From Calycina herbarum (Eukaryota > Ascomycota > Leotiomycetes > Helotiales > Pezizellaceae): DNA of 64,000 bases. Shown here in pieces: positions 10,980 to 21,399 of this stretch. The translations under genes and the position numbers were made by a program. Below the pieces are notes generated by a model that saw nothing but the letters and a program-made list of their open reading frames with translations, was not told where the DNA came from and made no database searches. Where the stretch lies: assembly GCA_001414485.1 (NCBI GenBank), contig LLEY01000117.1:62001-126000 (forward strand). Direction: 5' to 3'. Every line of letters starts with the position of its first letter. Positions within the stretch are counted from its first letter, which is position 1.

Positions 10980-12661
10980 AGAAGGATGGTTGTGGTTCTG
11001 GTTCTGAATTGAGAACATATCTGATGGAAGGCGGTATAGTAAATATTGAGATTATGAAGTAGCATTGGCGAAGCGCGGGGACAATCATGTTGGTGTTGAG
11101 TGCGTGTAAATATTTTGTATTATTTAGGTTACCAAGCATTTCACTTATCAAAGTCGGATTTTAAGACCTGGCTGAAGGGATCGCAAGAGTGAACTAAGCG
11201 AAGCGAGAATGCAAAGGAAACGCGCGAAGCGTGCTTGCAAGAAGGGTCTATTGAAGAAATAAACTAAAGCTTAAAAATGGAGAAAGAAAGTAAAGAGCAC
11301 AAGGCTCCTGTTTAAATATCCCTTCCAAGTTTGAAATGCTCAGTCAAAAACGTGCACTGAAAAGTGGGTAAATGTGGTGACTTTTGAGGCTCAATTGCTT
11401 AGAAAGTTGGGTTTGTAAGGTGGCATCAACCTCATTACAGCAGGTGCACTTGCTTAAAGTACTACTTTCATCAGAAGTGGAGTAAAAGCGTGCACATTTT
11501 TGACTGAGCATTTCAAACTTGTCAGGGATAAATGTTCACAAAGGAAAAACCCTCTTCATCTCCTATTCCTTAATCCACCTCCTGTGACAGGTTAGAGCCG
11601 TGACCTCACCCTCTCCATTCGAATAAACTTGTCATGCTTGGTTCCAAACTGATATCGTGTCTCAATTTTTTTTCAAAAAAAATAAAAACAACAGAAAGTG
11701 GCCGCCAGGTTGATGAATTCCTTTTGCTGTGATTTTTCCCCCACCCTATTAGATACTTACCTAATGGACCTTTATTGGACTTGCAGAATTCAAAGACGCT
11801 AGGTTTATCAACTAGATAGTCCTCATATAACTGGTATGTCAATGAAGAAAAGAGTATAACATTCTCACGTTCTTCGGCTCCCTTCCTCCTTTTTGTTATA
11901 AGCAAAACATTTTCTTATTTTAAACTGCGATCTAGGGTTAATATAGAACAGTTAGCTTGAATTTGAATAATTCTTGGAGATTGAAATATATCCTTGGTGG
12001 ATACCAACTTGTCTTTACTGGGGACAAAAAAAACGTAGCATTTCGTTCCCCCGCACTCCCTACCAAAAGACTAATAGTACAACTACAAGTTAACAGAAAA
12101 GATATTAGAAAGAATGGTGAATCTTTGAGAGCTAATTAATAACAGATTGGAGTTGCATCTATTTTTATTTAAGACCTTTTTTTTTGGAAAAAACAAAATA
12201 AGGGTATTTTTCCCGTCCCCGTGGAGCCTGTTACAGGGGCCTCCCGTATCCTATTCTCTAGGCTCCAGCCTTCTACTCCGGAACCTCTCGAGCACTTTCA
12301 TCACCTATCAATTGAAAATTGGCCTTCGTAGTCTACTCACAATGTGATGACGACTGCACCCTTTTTAAATTCTTCGGATTGAAGTCATGAATATTTATAT
12401 GGAGTCGAGGTCGGGGTCATCGTATAGGTCGGCCCGGCTTATAATCTGTCATCTAGATAAGCTACGCTAGGTTCGGGTTAGCGTGGGCGCTTAGCAACCG
12501 CCAAAATTTTATTACAGCTTCTATTACTCAAGTAACAACAATAACAACTCAATTATGAATCAAGAACATTTACTCATCATTCGGAGCCCTCGTTACATAT
12601 TAGGGTCATTGCATTTCATACCTACGAATGAGATGAAACATTTTTCAGCGTGAATTCTAAA
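10980..12661. other. intergenic, about 1.7 kb, contains a MITE
   Basis: Apart from the inverted-repeat element at 11319-11528 I see no gene. Frames at 11606-11905, 11957-12139 and 12147-12347 lack signatures. Low-complexity A and T runs are scattered through 11,670-12,190. Confidence 0.5.
11319..11528. mobile_element. TA-flanked MITE with 38-base inverted ends
   Basis: The left end (11319-11356) and right end (11491-11528) are inverted copies over 38 bases, sharing CAAGTTTGAAATGCTCAGTC and the A-rich and GTGCAC parts that follow; three positions differ. A TA dinucleotide lies directly outside each end (11317-11318 and 11529-11530), the target duplication of Tc1/mariner-type elements. The 210-bp length has no coding capacity, so it is non-autonomous. 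It lies outside the RIP-affected block and shows no RIP bias. Confidence 0.82.
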
Positions 12662-15047
12662 ATGCGCCTTCTCAGACAGAACAGTGATGGCGAGATTAGC
12701 CTTGCGAACTATACCAACACTCCTCCATATGCCATACTTTCGCACACATGGGGCTACGATGATGAGGAGGTAACCCTCAAAGACATGGAAGAAGGTATTG
12801 CCCATACCAAGGCTGGGTACAGCAAGGTCCGTTTCTGTGGACAACAAGCGCTATCCGACGGTTTACAGTTTTTTGGGGTTGATACGTGTTGTATCGACAG
12901 ATCAAGTAGCTCGGAACTGTCAGAAGCCATCAACTCCATGTATCATTGGTATCATAATGCACAAGTATGTTACGTGTATCTTTCCGATGTTTTTGGAGAC
13001 AGTCACGAGGAGAATCCAGGGTGGATTTCAGCCTTTAGAGAGAGCAGATGGTTTACTCGTAGCTGGTTACTCCAAGAGCTTCTTGCTCCTAAGTCAGTCA
13101 TATTCTTTTCTTCAGATGGTAGATGCCTCGGTGACAAGTCATCAATGGAGCAAGAACTTTACGAGATTACGGGTATTTCCATTCAGGCTCTCCGAGGTTC
13201 TCCATTATCCGACTTCAGTCCATCCGAACGAATGTCATGGGCAGCCACACGCGTCTGTAGACGTGGGGAAGATAAGGCGTACTCGTTACTGGGTATTTTC
13301 AATGTTAGCATGCCAATTATTTATGGGGAGGGGGAATCTAGAGCCTTTCAACGTCTGCAAGAAGAAATACGAAAGAGTGCATCGAAATCACTGGAGTCTA
13401 CTCGGTTCGGCATGCGCTTGCTCGTGGCAAGCTCTGATCCTCTTCGAATGGAAACTATTCCTGTTAGCGCCAGTCTCCAATATGCCATTCTTTCCCATAC
13501 CTGGGGTAACGACGAAGTTTTGTTTGATGATATGCGTGACGCCACTGCTGAACAGAGACGGGGATACTCCAAGATCAGACAATGCTGCAATCTGGCTGCG
13601 AAGCACGGCTTCAAATATGTTTGGGTTGATACATGTTGTATCGACAAATCGAGTAGCTCCGAGCTTCAAGAGGCCATTTGCTCCATGTATAAGTGGTACA
13701 AAAACGCAGCGATATGCTATGTCTACCTTGAAAACTGCAATGGTGGCGATCTTGATTCTTTTGTTAGGTGTAGGTGGTTTAAACGTGGCTGGACCCTACG
13801 TAAATATACCCTCCCTTCACAATCGTCAAGTACTTATATTTTTGATAGAAGAGCTCATTGCACCCTCTTTCATTGAGTTTTACGACCAAAACTGGAACGA
13901 GGTTGGAACAAAGCTAAGTCTCTGCGACCAGATCGCCAAAATCACTTCTATTGATCCGGCAGTTCTTCGTGGGGCCGACCCTACTAGTCGAAGCGTTGCG
14001 GAAAGAATGTCATGGGCTGCATATAGGCGTACCACACGAATTGAGGACGCTGCATATTCCTTAATGGGACTTTTCAATGTGTTTATGCCTATGCTATATG
14101 GCGAGGGTAACCGTGCCTTTATACGGCTTCAAGAAGAAATAATAAAACAGACGGAAGACTACACAATATTTTCTTGGAAAGCGCATATTTTAGGGCCTAA
14201 TCACCGTGGGTTATTTGCACACTCTCCTGCCGAGTTTTCAACCGTCGAGCCAGATCGAATAGTTCCTAGATTTAGACACCCAGGTCATCAACTCGACCAG
14301 CATCCTTCCCCTGCCTTAACCAGTAGAGGATTGGTACTTACTCTTCCAGTTCTTGAAAACTCATCTGATGGCGCTTTCCTCGGTTGGGTATCTTGTTCCA
14401 GGCCCAAGGAGGAGGATTTGTTCAGCCCGCCAACTTTACTTTGCGTCCGGCTTCGAGAAATACAGTCAAACCCGCAGGTTTTTGCAAGAAGCTCTCCAGA
14501 GAAGTTGTCAACTCGTATGCCGGCAGATTTAGACAATTTCAAGCAAAGAACATTGTGTGTTCTACCATCTAACGATGATCATTTTCCAAACCTAGACGGG
14601 CCGGACTTAGCGAGAAAATGTGAAATAGAAGTTTACATGCCAAATGCGGCGAACAATGTAGTTGCGCCAATGAAACACGGGATTTCGGAATGGGCCATTT
14701 GGCGGGACGAGGAAAAGACACTCACATACTCATACCAAGCTGGGACGTGTCTATTGGCTGCGATGCGTTTCAGAATCAGAGAGGACTTTGTTGTTGTTAT
14801 TGGCTTGCATGAAAATAAGCCGTGGTGCTCAATCGTGGCTGGTGAAGATATTGAACTACAGGAAAAGACTCTTCATGAACAAGGTACTCTTTTGGGGTTA
14901 TCCACAAGACATACCGACCGTGCTTGGAGCATACTATCCACTACCAAGGTCAGCGCTGCTTTGCGAGTTGCCCCTTCTACCGAGCTAGATACTCCGAAAT
15001 TTTGTCTTCGCGTAAGTGCCGCTGAATTGACAGAGCTTTACAGTTGA
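12662..15047 (+). CDS. HET protein with two tandem HET domains
   Basis: Two exons (12662-13799 and 13849-15047) splice in frame to 778 residues. The 49-base intron (GTAAAT..GATAG) lies inside the second domain, so what looks like a frame change is splicing. HET domain 1 spans about residues 23-240: YAILSHTWG, GVDTCCIDRSSSSEL, RWFTRSWLLQELLAP, RMSWAATRVCRRGEDKAYSL and YGEGESRAFQRLQEEI. HET domain 2 spans about 274-480 and repeats every block: YAILSHTWG, WVDTCCIDKSSSSEL, RWFKRGWTLQELIAP, RMSWAAYRRTTRIEDAAYSL and YGEGNRAFIRLQEEI. About 300 residues without a known domain follow. HET domains belong to fungal vegetative incompatibility and TIR-like cell-death signalling; the partner is unknown. 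I chose the ATG at 12662 as the first Met before domain 1. Confidence 0.9.
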
Positions 15048-15062
15048 CAGAAAAGTCATTAG

Positions 15063-15442
15063 GTGCAAGGGAAGAGCAGGAACCTACTGAGAAGGGTTCT
15101 TGAGGATAATGACGCTGTTATTGCTCACATCCAGCCAAGGGTATTGATCTTCCACAACATTTCTCTCGGATCTACCAAAAGATGCCCACTGATTAAGCTT
15201 CAGTTTACCAGGCCAAATCAACGGTCCGGGGGATCCAGTACGCATTCTTGATGAGCATGGATAGGAAGTGGGAGAAACTTTGGCATCAAGGATTTATTGC
15301 AAGCAGCGTCAATATCGACGAAAGTGGAAAGGTTTTGATTCTTAATTGGAGTGGTACCTATCCGCCCGCTGATGCTCCATACAAGCTTCCCGAGTATCAT
15401 TTGCAAAACACAATTCATCATGGACCGCACGAAATTTCTTAA
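15063..15442 (+). pseudogene. possible broken 3' tail of the HET gene
   Basis: Downstream of the HET stop, two coding-like stretches appear in different frames: EDNDAVIAHIQPRVLIFHN.. (about 15100-15250) and KWEKLWHQGFIASSVNIDES.. (15248-15442). The second resembles the C-terminal segments often seen after HET domains. No intron joins them to the HET gene without a stop. It may be a decayed extension of the gene or a chance frame. Confidence 0.3.
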
Positions 15443-15551
15443 AAGGGATTGAAGCATGAGATCAAGGTGTTGAGGATTACGAATAGCCGGACAGAGTTCT
15501 TACAATTCGAAGCCGTTCAAAATCCCATTTTACCAATTTCCCCCGAAATCA

Positions 15552-16822
15552 TCAACTCTCCTCATTAACAACCTCCTCATACCTCACACCCCCAGCAGCA
15601 ATCCCATCGTCTGGCCAAATCGCCGTTGTGTTCAAACTAGAACTCAAGACTTCAGGTCTCTTATAATGCCCCGCCGCATCAATCCAAACCTTCACATCCG
15701 TCAAATCCGCCAGATCTACCTCCCCGACAACAAACTTCTCCTTATTCCCCTCATGCGGACCCCCAAGAAAAGCACAAAAGGGATGTACAACTGCACTCCA
15801 TCCACCCCCCTCCTTCACCAAATCCTGCTCTCCCAAATTCTCTTCCATCCACTTCAAACAAGTCTCATCCACATGATTACTCGCGCAAATCACGAATACC
15901 TGTGCGGTGAGTGCATGGTTCTTCATTAAAGCCTCGATCTGTGGGTTGGCAGCGGTTTCAAAGCCTGACATCGTGGAGAGGGCGAGCCAGGCTCCGGCGT
16001 GAATTTGTTGGTTTTGGTCGATGAGGGATTGGCGAGCGAGATTCATGGTGTTTTCCCAGCAGGCGAGACCTGCTATGCGTCCAATGGTCGAGGGATAGAC
16101 TTTGAGGGTGTGGCCGCCTATTGGGAGAGTCAGTGTTATCATTATCTTGGGAGATAGAACCGTTATGGATGTCTTTTTCGCCAGATTCAACTTCGAAGGA
16201 AGAGAGGCAGGACGAGAATAGGGGGGATAGTGTATTTCACAAGAAAACGAGTACGTACTACCTTGTGCCCACACAGCACGCTCAACGTATGTGGGTTGAA
16301 GTTTCCGATGGACTCCTAAGATACTTCCGTCTCGGTCAATGAAGACTTGAGAGTTGAAGAGGGTATATCCATCCTCTACTCTCTCCGAGATACCGAGACA
16401 TATTGCTACCTGGTGCGTTTTGCAAGCCGTCATGATCTCTCGGAGATCACCTCCGGTTCTTCCAACGACGACACTTTCTACCAATTGCCAGAAGTCAGTC
16501 TGTTGATTTTTTTTAAAAAAGAAGAAGCTTGGGGCTCGGATTCTTTTTTCTCCATGCTTTTTGGGCTGCGAAGATGAGAAATCTGGTGTAACTCACGTCT
16601 ACCATACTCAGCGAGTGCTCCAACCTGTTTCAACGGTGGATAGCATTCAATAAAATACGGATACCCAGGAACAAAAGTCTCCGGGAAGACAAGATAATTG
16701 ATGGAATCAGTGGCAGCAGTTTTGATGAGAGTGATAACCTTGGCAAGTGAGGCTTGCTTGTCCATGAAGATTGGTGCAGCATGTGCAGCAGCCACTCGAC
16801 ACTTGGTTGGTTTACTGTCCAT
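15552..16822 (-). CDS. nitrilase
   Basis: Three exons (16822-16597, 16477-16262, 16117-15552) join in frame to 335 residues, the usual length of fungal nitrilases. The carbon-nitrogen hydrolase triad is complete: Glu48 in VFPETFVPGYP, Lys134 in VHRKLQPTYVE and Cys167 in GLACWEN. By family knowledge it converts a nitrile to the carboxylic acid and ammonia; CWEN after the cysteine is typical of true nitrilases rather than cyanide hydratases, but the substrate is not predictable. The first intron (119 bases) could use either of two GT donors (16596 or 16602), which changes two residues only. It is convergent with the HET gene and its start faces the SET/MYND gene start, so 16823-17154 is a shared promoter region. 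Confidence 0.93.
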
Positions 16823-17154
16823 TCTGGGTTACTTCGAGTTGAATATGCTGAGTTACAATGCATATATCGATCGAATAGGGATTATTCAACCTGATAGTGA
16901 TAGAGTGATGTACCAATAAGAGACTTCGTCATTAGCGCTGAAAGTTCCCCGCACCAAAATGTGTGCGACTGATTGGCTCGCTTAACTAAATATCAGCCAA
17001 TCGTCGGCAGGTGGTTCCACTTGCGCGTTTGCTTCTTGTTTGCTTCTCTAGAGATGAGAAACTGAAGAGAAAGAACATTTCTCTTTTCAATCAATCCTCG
17101 AGTGGTTGAATCGGTCAACAAGAAACAATTACCTTCCAAAAGACGTGGTCGAAA
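16823..17154. promoter_or_regulatory. shared promoter region, nitrilase and SET/MYND gene
   Basis: A 332-base gap between divergent starts. A GATTGGCT (reverse of CCAAT) occurs near 16971 and a second CCAAT-type motif (CAGCCAATCG) near 16995, opposite in orientation and about 25 bases apart. These fit HAP-complex sites for either gene; assignment is inference. Confidence 0.4.
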
Positions 17155-18899
17155 ATGGAGAGAACAACACCCATTCCCATATACATCTTGCAGGACATCC
17201 CGGGAAAGGGCAAAGGTCTCGTTGCAAACGAAAAGATCCCAAGAGGAACTCGAATCCTTTCCGAAACCCCCATCATTACGGCACCTCAGTACGAAATCAA
17301 TACTAAAGAAACCCAGAAATCGCTTTCCGAGCAAGTCAATGTTCTGAACGAAAACGAACGACAGGCTCTCCTTTCCTTGTCCAATATATACCCGAGTTCG
17401 AGTGTTGGAGACACGGTTTACGGGATCTTTCGAACAGTCGGCCTACCAATCGAGGACGATGGAATTGGTGGAGGTGTCTTTCTTGAGGCATGTCGCATCA
17501 ACCACGCTTGTGACAACAACGCACAGAAGCACTGGAACGAAAACATCAAACGACACACAATCCATGCACTGAGAGATATTGAAAAGGGCGAGGAGATCAC
17601 GGTATACTATCTGGGAAGGGATATGGACCGTAAAGCACGACAAGAAGCCTTGCAAGCAAAGTTTCACTTCACATGTACATGCCGCTTGTGTTCTTTGCCG
17701 ACTGAACAGAGCCTTGAGAGCGATAAGAGAATCGAGGATATTGAAAGGTTAGAGAGTCTCATTGGCAGAGAGTTCGTCCGGGGAATCATGTCATCACCAC
17801 TTCGAATCCTTCACTACGTCGATCAACAAGTCCGGCTCTACAATGAGCAAGGTCCAGGTGATCCCGGCTTGGCGAGAGCCTTCTTTGATGCCACACAGAT
17901 CACCATCGCAAATGGTGACTTGGCAAGAGGAGTTGTCTTTGCGGAAAAGGCTGTGTCTGCGTGGCGGGCAACCCAGGGAAACGACAGCAAGCAAGTGATA
18001 GAGTATGAGCCTCTAGCGCAAGACCCCACAAAGCATTCGCTGTACCACACTATGTACGGCATGTCGATGAAGTGGAAGACAACAGTGGATGAAAAGCCTC
18101 GTGAACTTGGAGAGGAGGAGTTCGAAGACTGGCTGTGGAGAAGAGAGAAGCCAAGACGACCAGGACAATTCGCGAGTCTTCGAAATCGTGTGACTTTTCC
18201 CCCTTTCGTTGATCTCCCAAATGAGTACGATTTTGATCCGGAGTTATCCCACTGGTGCTATTTGGGCGAGATTGTGGATTCATATACACTCATGCGGCTG
18301 CAATTAGAAATCAAGGACGTCGATGATAGAAAGATCCCGTTGTTCTTCTACACTGAAGATAGAGGAAACGAAATACCACCCGCACAGCTTCAAAAAGGAC
18401 ACACCGTGGCAATCCTTGATGCAAAACACCATAATTTTATGTATGGAGAGCCTGGTATTCGCCTTGAGAATCACAAACTGATGAAGGTAACACAACCGTT
18501 GCCAAGTTAAAGATGTCTTCGCTGACCAAGTGTGATACAACTCAGATCTTTCCACTAACATTGCACGAATTGCTGGCCTTAGGCGACGAGATCCAGGAAT
18601 TTTCTGCTACAAATGCTGATGGAACGCGCAAGTGCCATGGATGTGGTAAGGAGGAAGCTTCTCTGAAAAACTGTGCGAAGTGTTCATGCTACTGGTATTG
18701 CAGCAGGGTAAGATGACAATAGAAACATAGCCACTCGAATGCTTACATGACTTTCTAGGACTGTCAGATTACCAGCTGGGTTGAGAAAGGCCACAAAGCG
18801 ACTTGCAAGCATCTGAAAGATTCCGACCTGCGAGGATTACTGTTTTTCAAATGGGAAAAGTCCGGAGGAGATCTTCAATATCCTCTCCCCTTGAAGTAA
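17155..18899 (+). CDS. SET-domain protein with C-terminal MYND zinc finger
   Basis: Three exons (17155-18486, 18546-18707, 18759-18899) give 544 residues. The SET domain starts at once (YILQDIPGKGKGLVANEKIPRGTRIL) and carries the NHACDNNAQKHW block and GEEITVYYLGRD, followed by the post-SET cysteines in FHFTCTCRLCSLP. A helical middle follows. The C-terminus is a MYND finger: CHGCGKEEASLKNCAKCSC, then YCSRDCQ and GHKATC. If exon 1 were not spliced the protein would stop at 18508. The intron 18487-18545 has GTAACA, a CTGAC branch-like motif and CAG, and it joins the two domains in frame; CAAG at 18530 is an alternative acceptor. SMYD-type enzymes have MYND inserted inside SET, so the order here is different. 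Probable protein-lysine methyltransferase; target unknown. Confidence 0.85.
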
Positions 18900-19686
18900 A
18901 TCAGGAACCTGCGATGGGAAAGGGATTTATGCGATGGTTCACAACGAAATATTCATATTGAAGCGTAGGGATACAGGAATACAATAGTTATTTTCATGAC
19001 CACTCGATGCGAGATATAATCCGGCATTGAATCTCCAATTACTGCGACTGAAATGAAGACTTCCAAAGTATAAAAAAAGGGGGCCGCTTTCCCACAAGAT
19101 CTCGAAGATCCAATTTCAGTGCCGCAGGACAGGCGGAATGCGCTAAAAACGAGAAAAGATTCTCTCTGCCACATTACCAGTGTCCGATCCAAAAGCCGTT
19201 ATATATTCTTAGCAATACTTTTCTCTCTCCTTGTGATACATTCAAGTCGTCGTAGGGCACTCAATTGTAAGCTCGAGTCCGGTTGGGCGCGGGGGAGAAA
19301 TTCGTGCTACCGACAACGAAATCGAAGTCTGACTTGGAAGACTAGACTCCTTCCCTCTTAACTCAGCCGACGCCCCCGCGCTACCACGGTGAGGGAAGGC
19401 ACGACTCAGTTCACGCCCAGAGTATAAACCCCCTCTCCCACCCCCTTCTCCCCTTTCCCTTCATATATACGAATTCTTGTCGTCGAAAACGAATCGCCGG
19501 GGGTGGCCGTTCTGACGGGCGAGAAATTCAAGGGAGGGGAACTAAAAGCTGTGCTGGTGAGTGTGCGGGAGATGAGCATTGAATTCTTTTTCTTTTTCTC
19601 AACCCGGGGAGATAGCTGTCAGGTGCAAATAATATTTCTGTATGCATCTTCTTGCGAAGATTGCGACGCCAATGTTGGTGATCCTA
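18900..19686. other. intergenic up to the transposon nest
   Basis: Normal-composition sequence with no supported gene. Frames at 19119-19361 and 19503-19760 have no signature, and the second runs into the outer inverted repeat. A CT-rich run lies near 19,430-19,460. Confidence 0.5.
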
Positions 19687-20089
19687 TAGCTCGTTTTAAG
19701 AGTAATCTGGTTAGAATAGAATTTGAACACTGCTTGCTCTTACTGTATTACTCTATATAACTCTATTAAAACTTAGTACTATTACAGTATCCTATAATAT
19801 AGTACTAAGTCGTAATAAAACTATACACTCTTTATAGATAAGTAAATAGTTAGTTCTAGCTCTAATTCTATCTATTTAGAATGTTTCTATAATAACTATA
19901 GTATACTATTTTAAAAAGGCTAGAAAATAATAAAAGCTTATATAAGTAAGACTATCTCGATATCTAGAAATGTTTTTTATTAACGTGGTTTATTAGAACC
20001 TCGGTTATATTAGAACCTCGATTAATTTTCTTAAAATCCTACTCTCTAACTTTAATACACGTTTTTTAACCTTCTACTATATCTATTAT

Positions 20090-20303
20090 TACTAAAGAAT
20101 TAAAAGTTATTCTAGCTATTAAGGTAATTCGAATATCTAAAAAGCTAAGTCGATAGAAAGCTATAAAGATCTATAGAATACCTTATTCTATACTTAATAA
20201 TAGAATAAACAGCTACCTTTCTCTAGCCGACCGTCGACTAGTAAACCTTAAATTATCTAAGATAGAAGAAGAAGTAATTGTTTAGAATATACTTGATATA
20301 GAT
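20090..20303 (+). pseudogene. transposase A, N-terminal part (RIP-degraded)
   Basis: Conceptual translation gives a pogo/Fot1-type DNA-binding N-terminus: AIKVIRISKKLS, a stop, then KAIKIYRIPYSILNNRINS and LADRRLVNLKLSKIEEEVIV. It runs to ILDID, where the Gypsy LTR begins. Reading continues with SREF at 42,845 after the duplicated TAGAT. Stops occupy positions where Gln, Arg or Trp is expected. Confidence 0.75.
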
Positions 20304-20603
20304 TATAATAGCCTGCTATTAAGAATAAGAGTTACTAAGGTTATATATATACTAGATAGAATACGGTTTAGAGTATAGGAATATAAGAGTTACGTATTCG
20401 AGTATTAGAATGTCTAGTTCAGACCTCCGAGTCTATTATTATTATCCGAACTCTTTTATATATAGATACTCTTACTCTTAGTATCGAGAAAGATTAATTT
20501 AATCTTTTCCTTCGTATTTAGAGCCTAGTATCTAAGTATGTTATTCTACGGAATATACTTCTATATACCTCTTTTATAGTATTATCTATTTTATACTATT
20601 ATA
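20304..20603 (+). repeat. Gypsy LTR 1 (300 bp)
   Basis: Same length as LTR 3 and shares its segment around GAGTATAGGAATATAAGAGT, which LTR 2 lacks. Its outer flank TAGAT matches the outer flank of LTR 3, so 1 and 3 are the best candidates for the original pair. Confidence 0.85.
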
Positions 20604-21399
20604 TTAAAAGATTAAATTCTTCTTACTAGGGACGGCCTATTATAATATCTTACTAAACGTGTTAACGTTTTATATTGAATTTAATTCAGCTTAGATTTAG
20701 ATTAGTATAATAATAACCTTAAATTACTAGTTTATAGACAGCTAGTAATATTAGGGTTTAATATCTATTAGTTAGCTAGTAAAAAGCATATCCTCTAATA
20801 TATTAAGGAAGTAGAAGATACTAAGGATTCCTAAGACTTTAAATAACCCTCTCTATATAGAGATTACTATATAAGGTTTAGAAAGTCGATATTAAGTTAC
20901 CTAGAAAGCTCTTAAATCTACCTCTAAACCCCCTCTAATAATATCGAGTATATTAAACTAAGGAGCGACCCTAGGTCCCTTCTAAGCTCTGCTAGAGAGT
21001 GTTAAGTAACCTACTAAGGAAACTAGTAAGCCCTTCTCTAAATACGTACTAAACTGTACTTATATACCTAAACCTAAAAAGTTAAGAAATAATAAAGGCA
21101 AAGGCCTAGCCTAAAACCTCAGAGACCTATAAGACTTTTCTAATATAGACGAGATATAGAGTATAGTATAAGGATTAGAAGAAGAACTTCGAAACAACAA
21201 CTATTAGTTTAGATAGTTAGAATCTATTATAAAAGAACTCTAAGAATAAACTAGAGTCTCTTAACCTTCCTAACCTAAAACCGACTATAACTCTCCTTCT
21301 ATTCTAAGTACTATACTAGACCCTTTTTGCTTAAGAAGCGAACCTGCCTCTAATACCTTCTCTTAATAGCAGACTACTCTACATAACCCCGAATATAGT

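Noticed and set aside
13800..13848. Apparent frameshift in the HET gene
   Set aside because: GTAAAT at 13,800 and GATAG ending at 13,848 define a normal 49-base intron that restores GWTLQELIAPS across the junction.
12798..13848. Long alternative frame through the first HET domain
   Set aside because: Only the part after the intron (13,849 on) carries HET motifs; upstream it is a shadow of the main frame.
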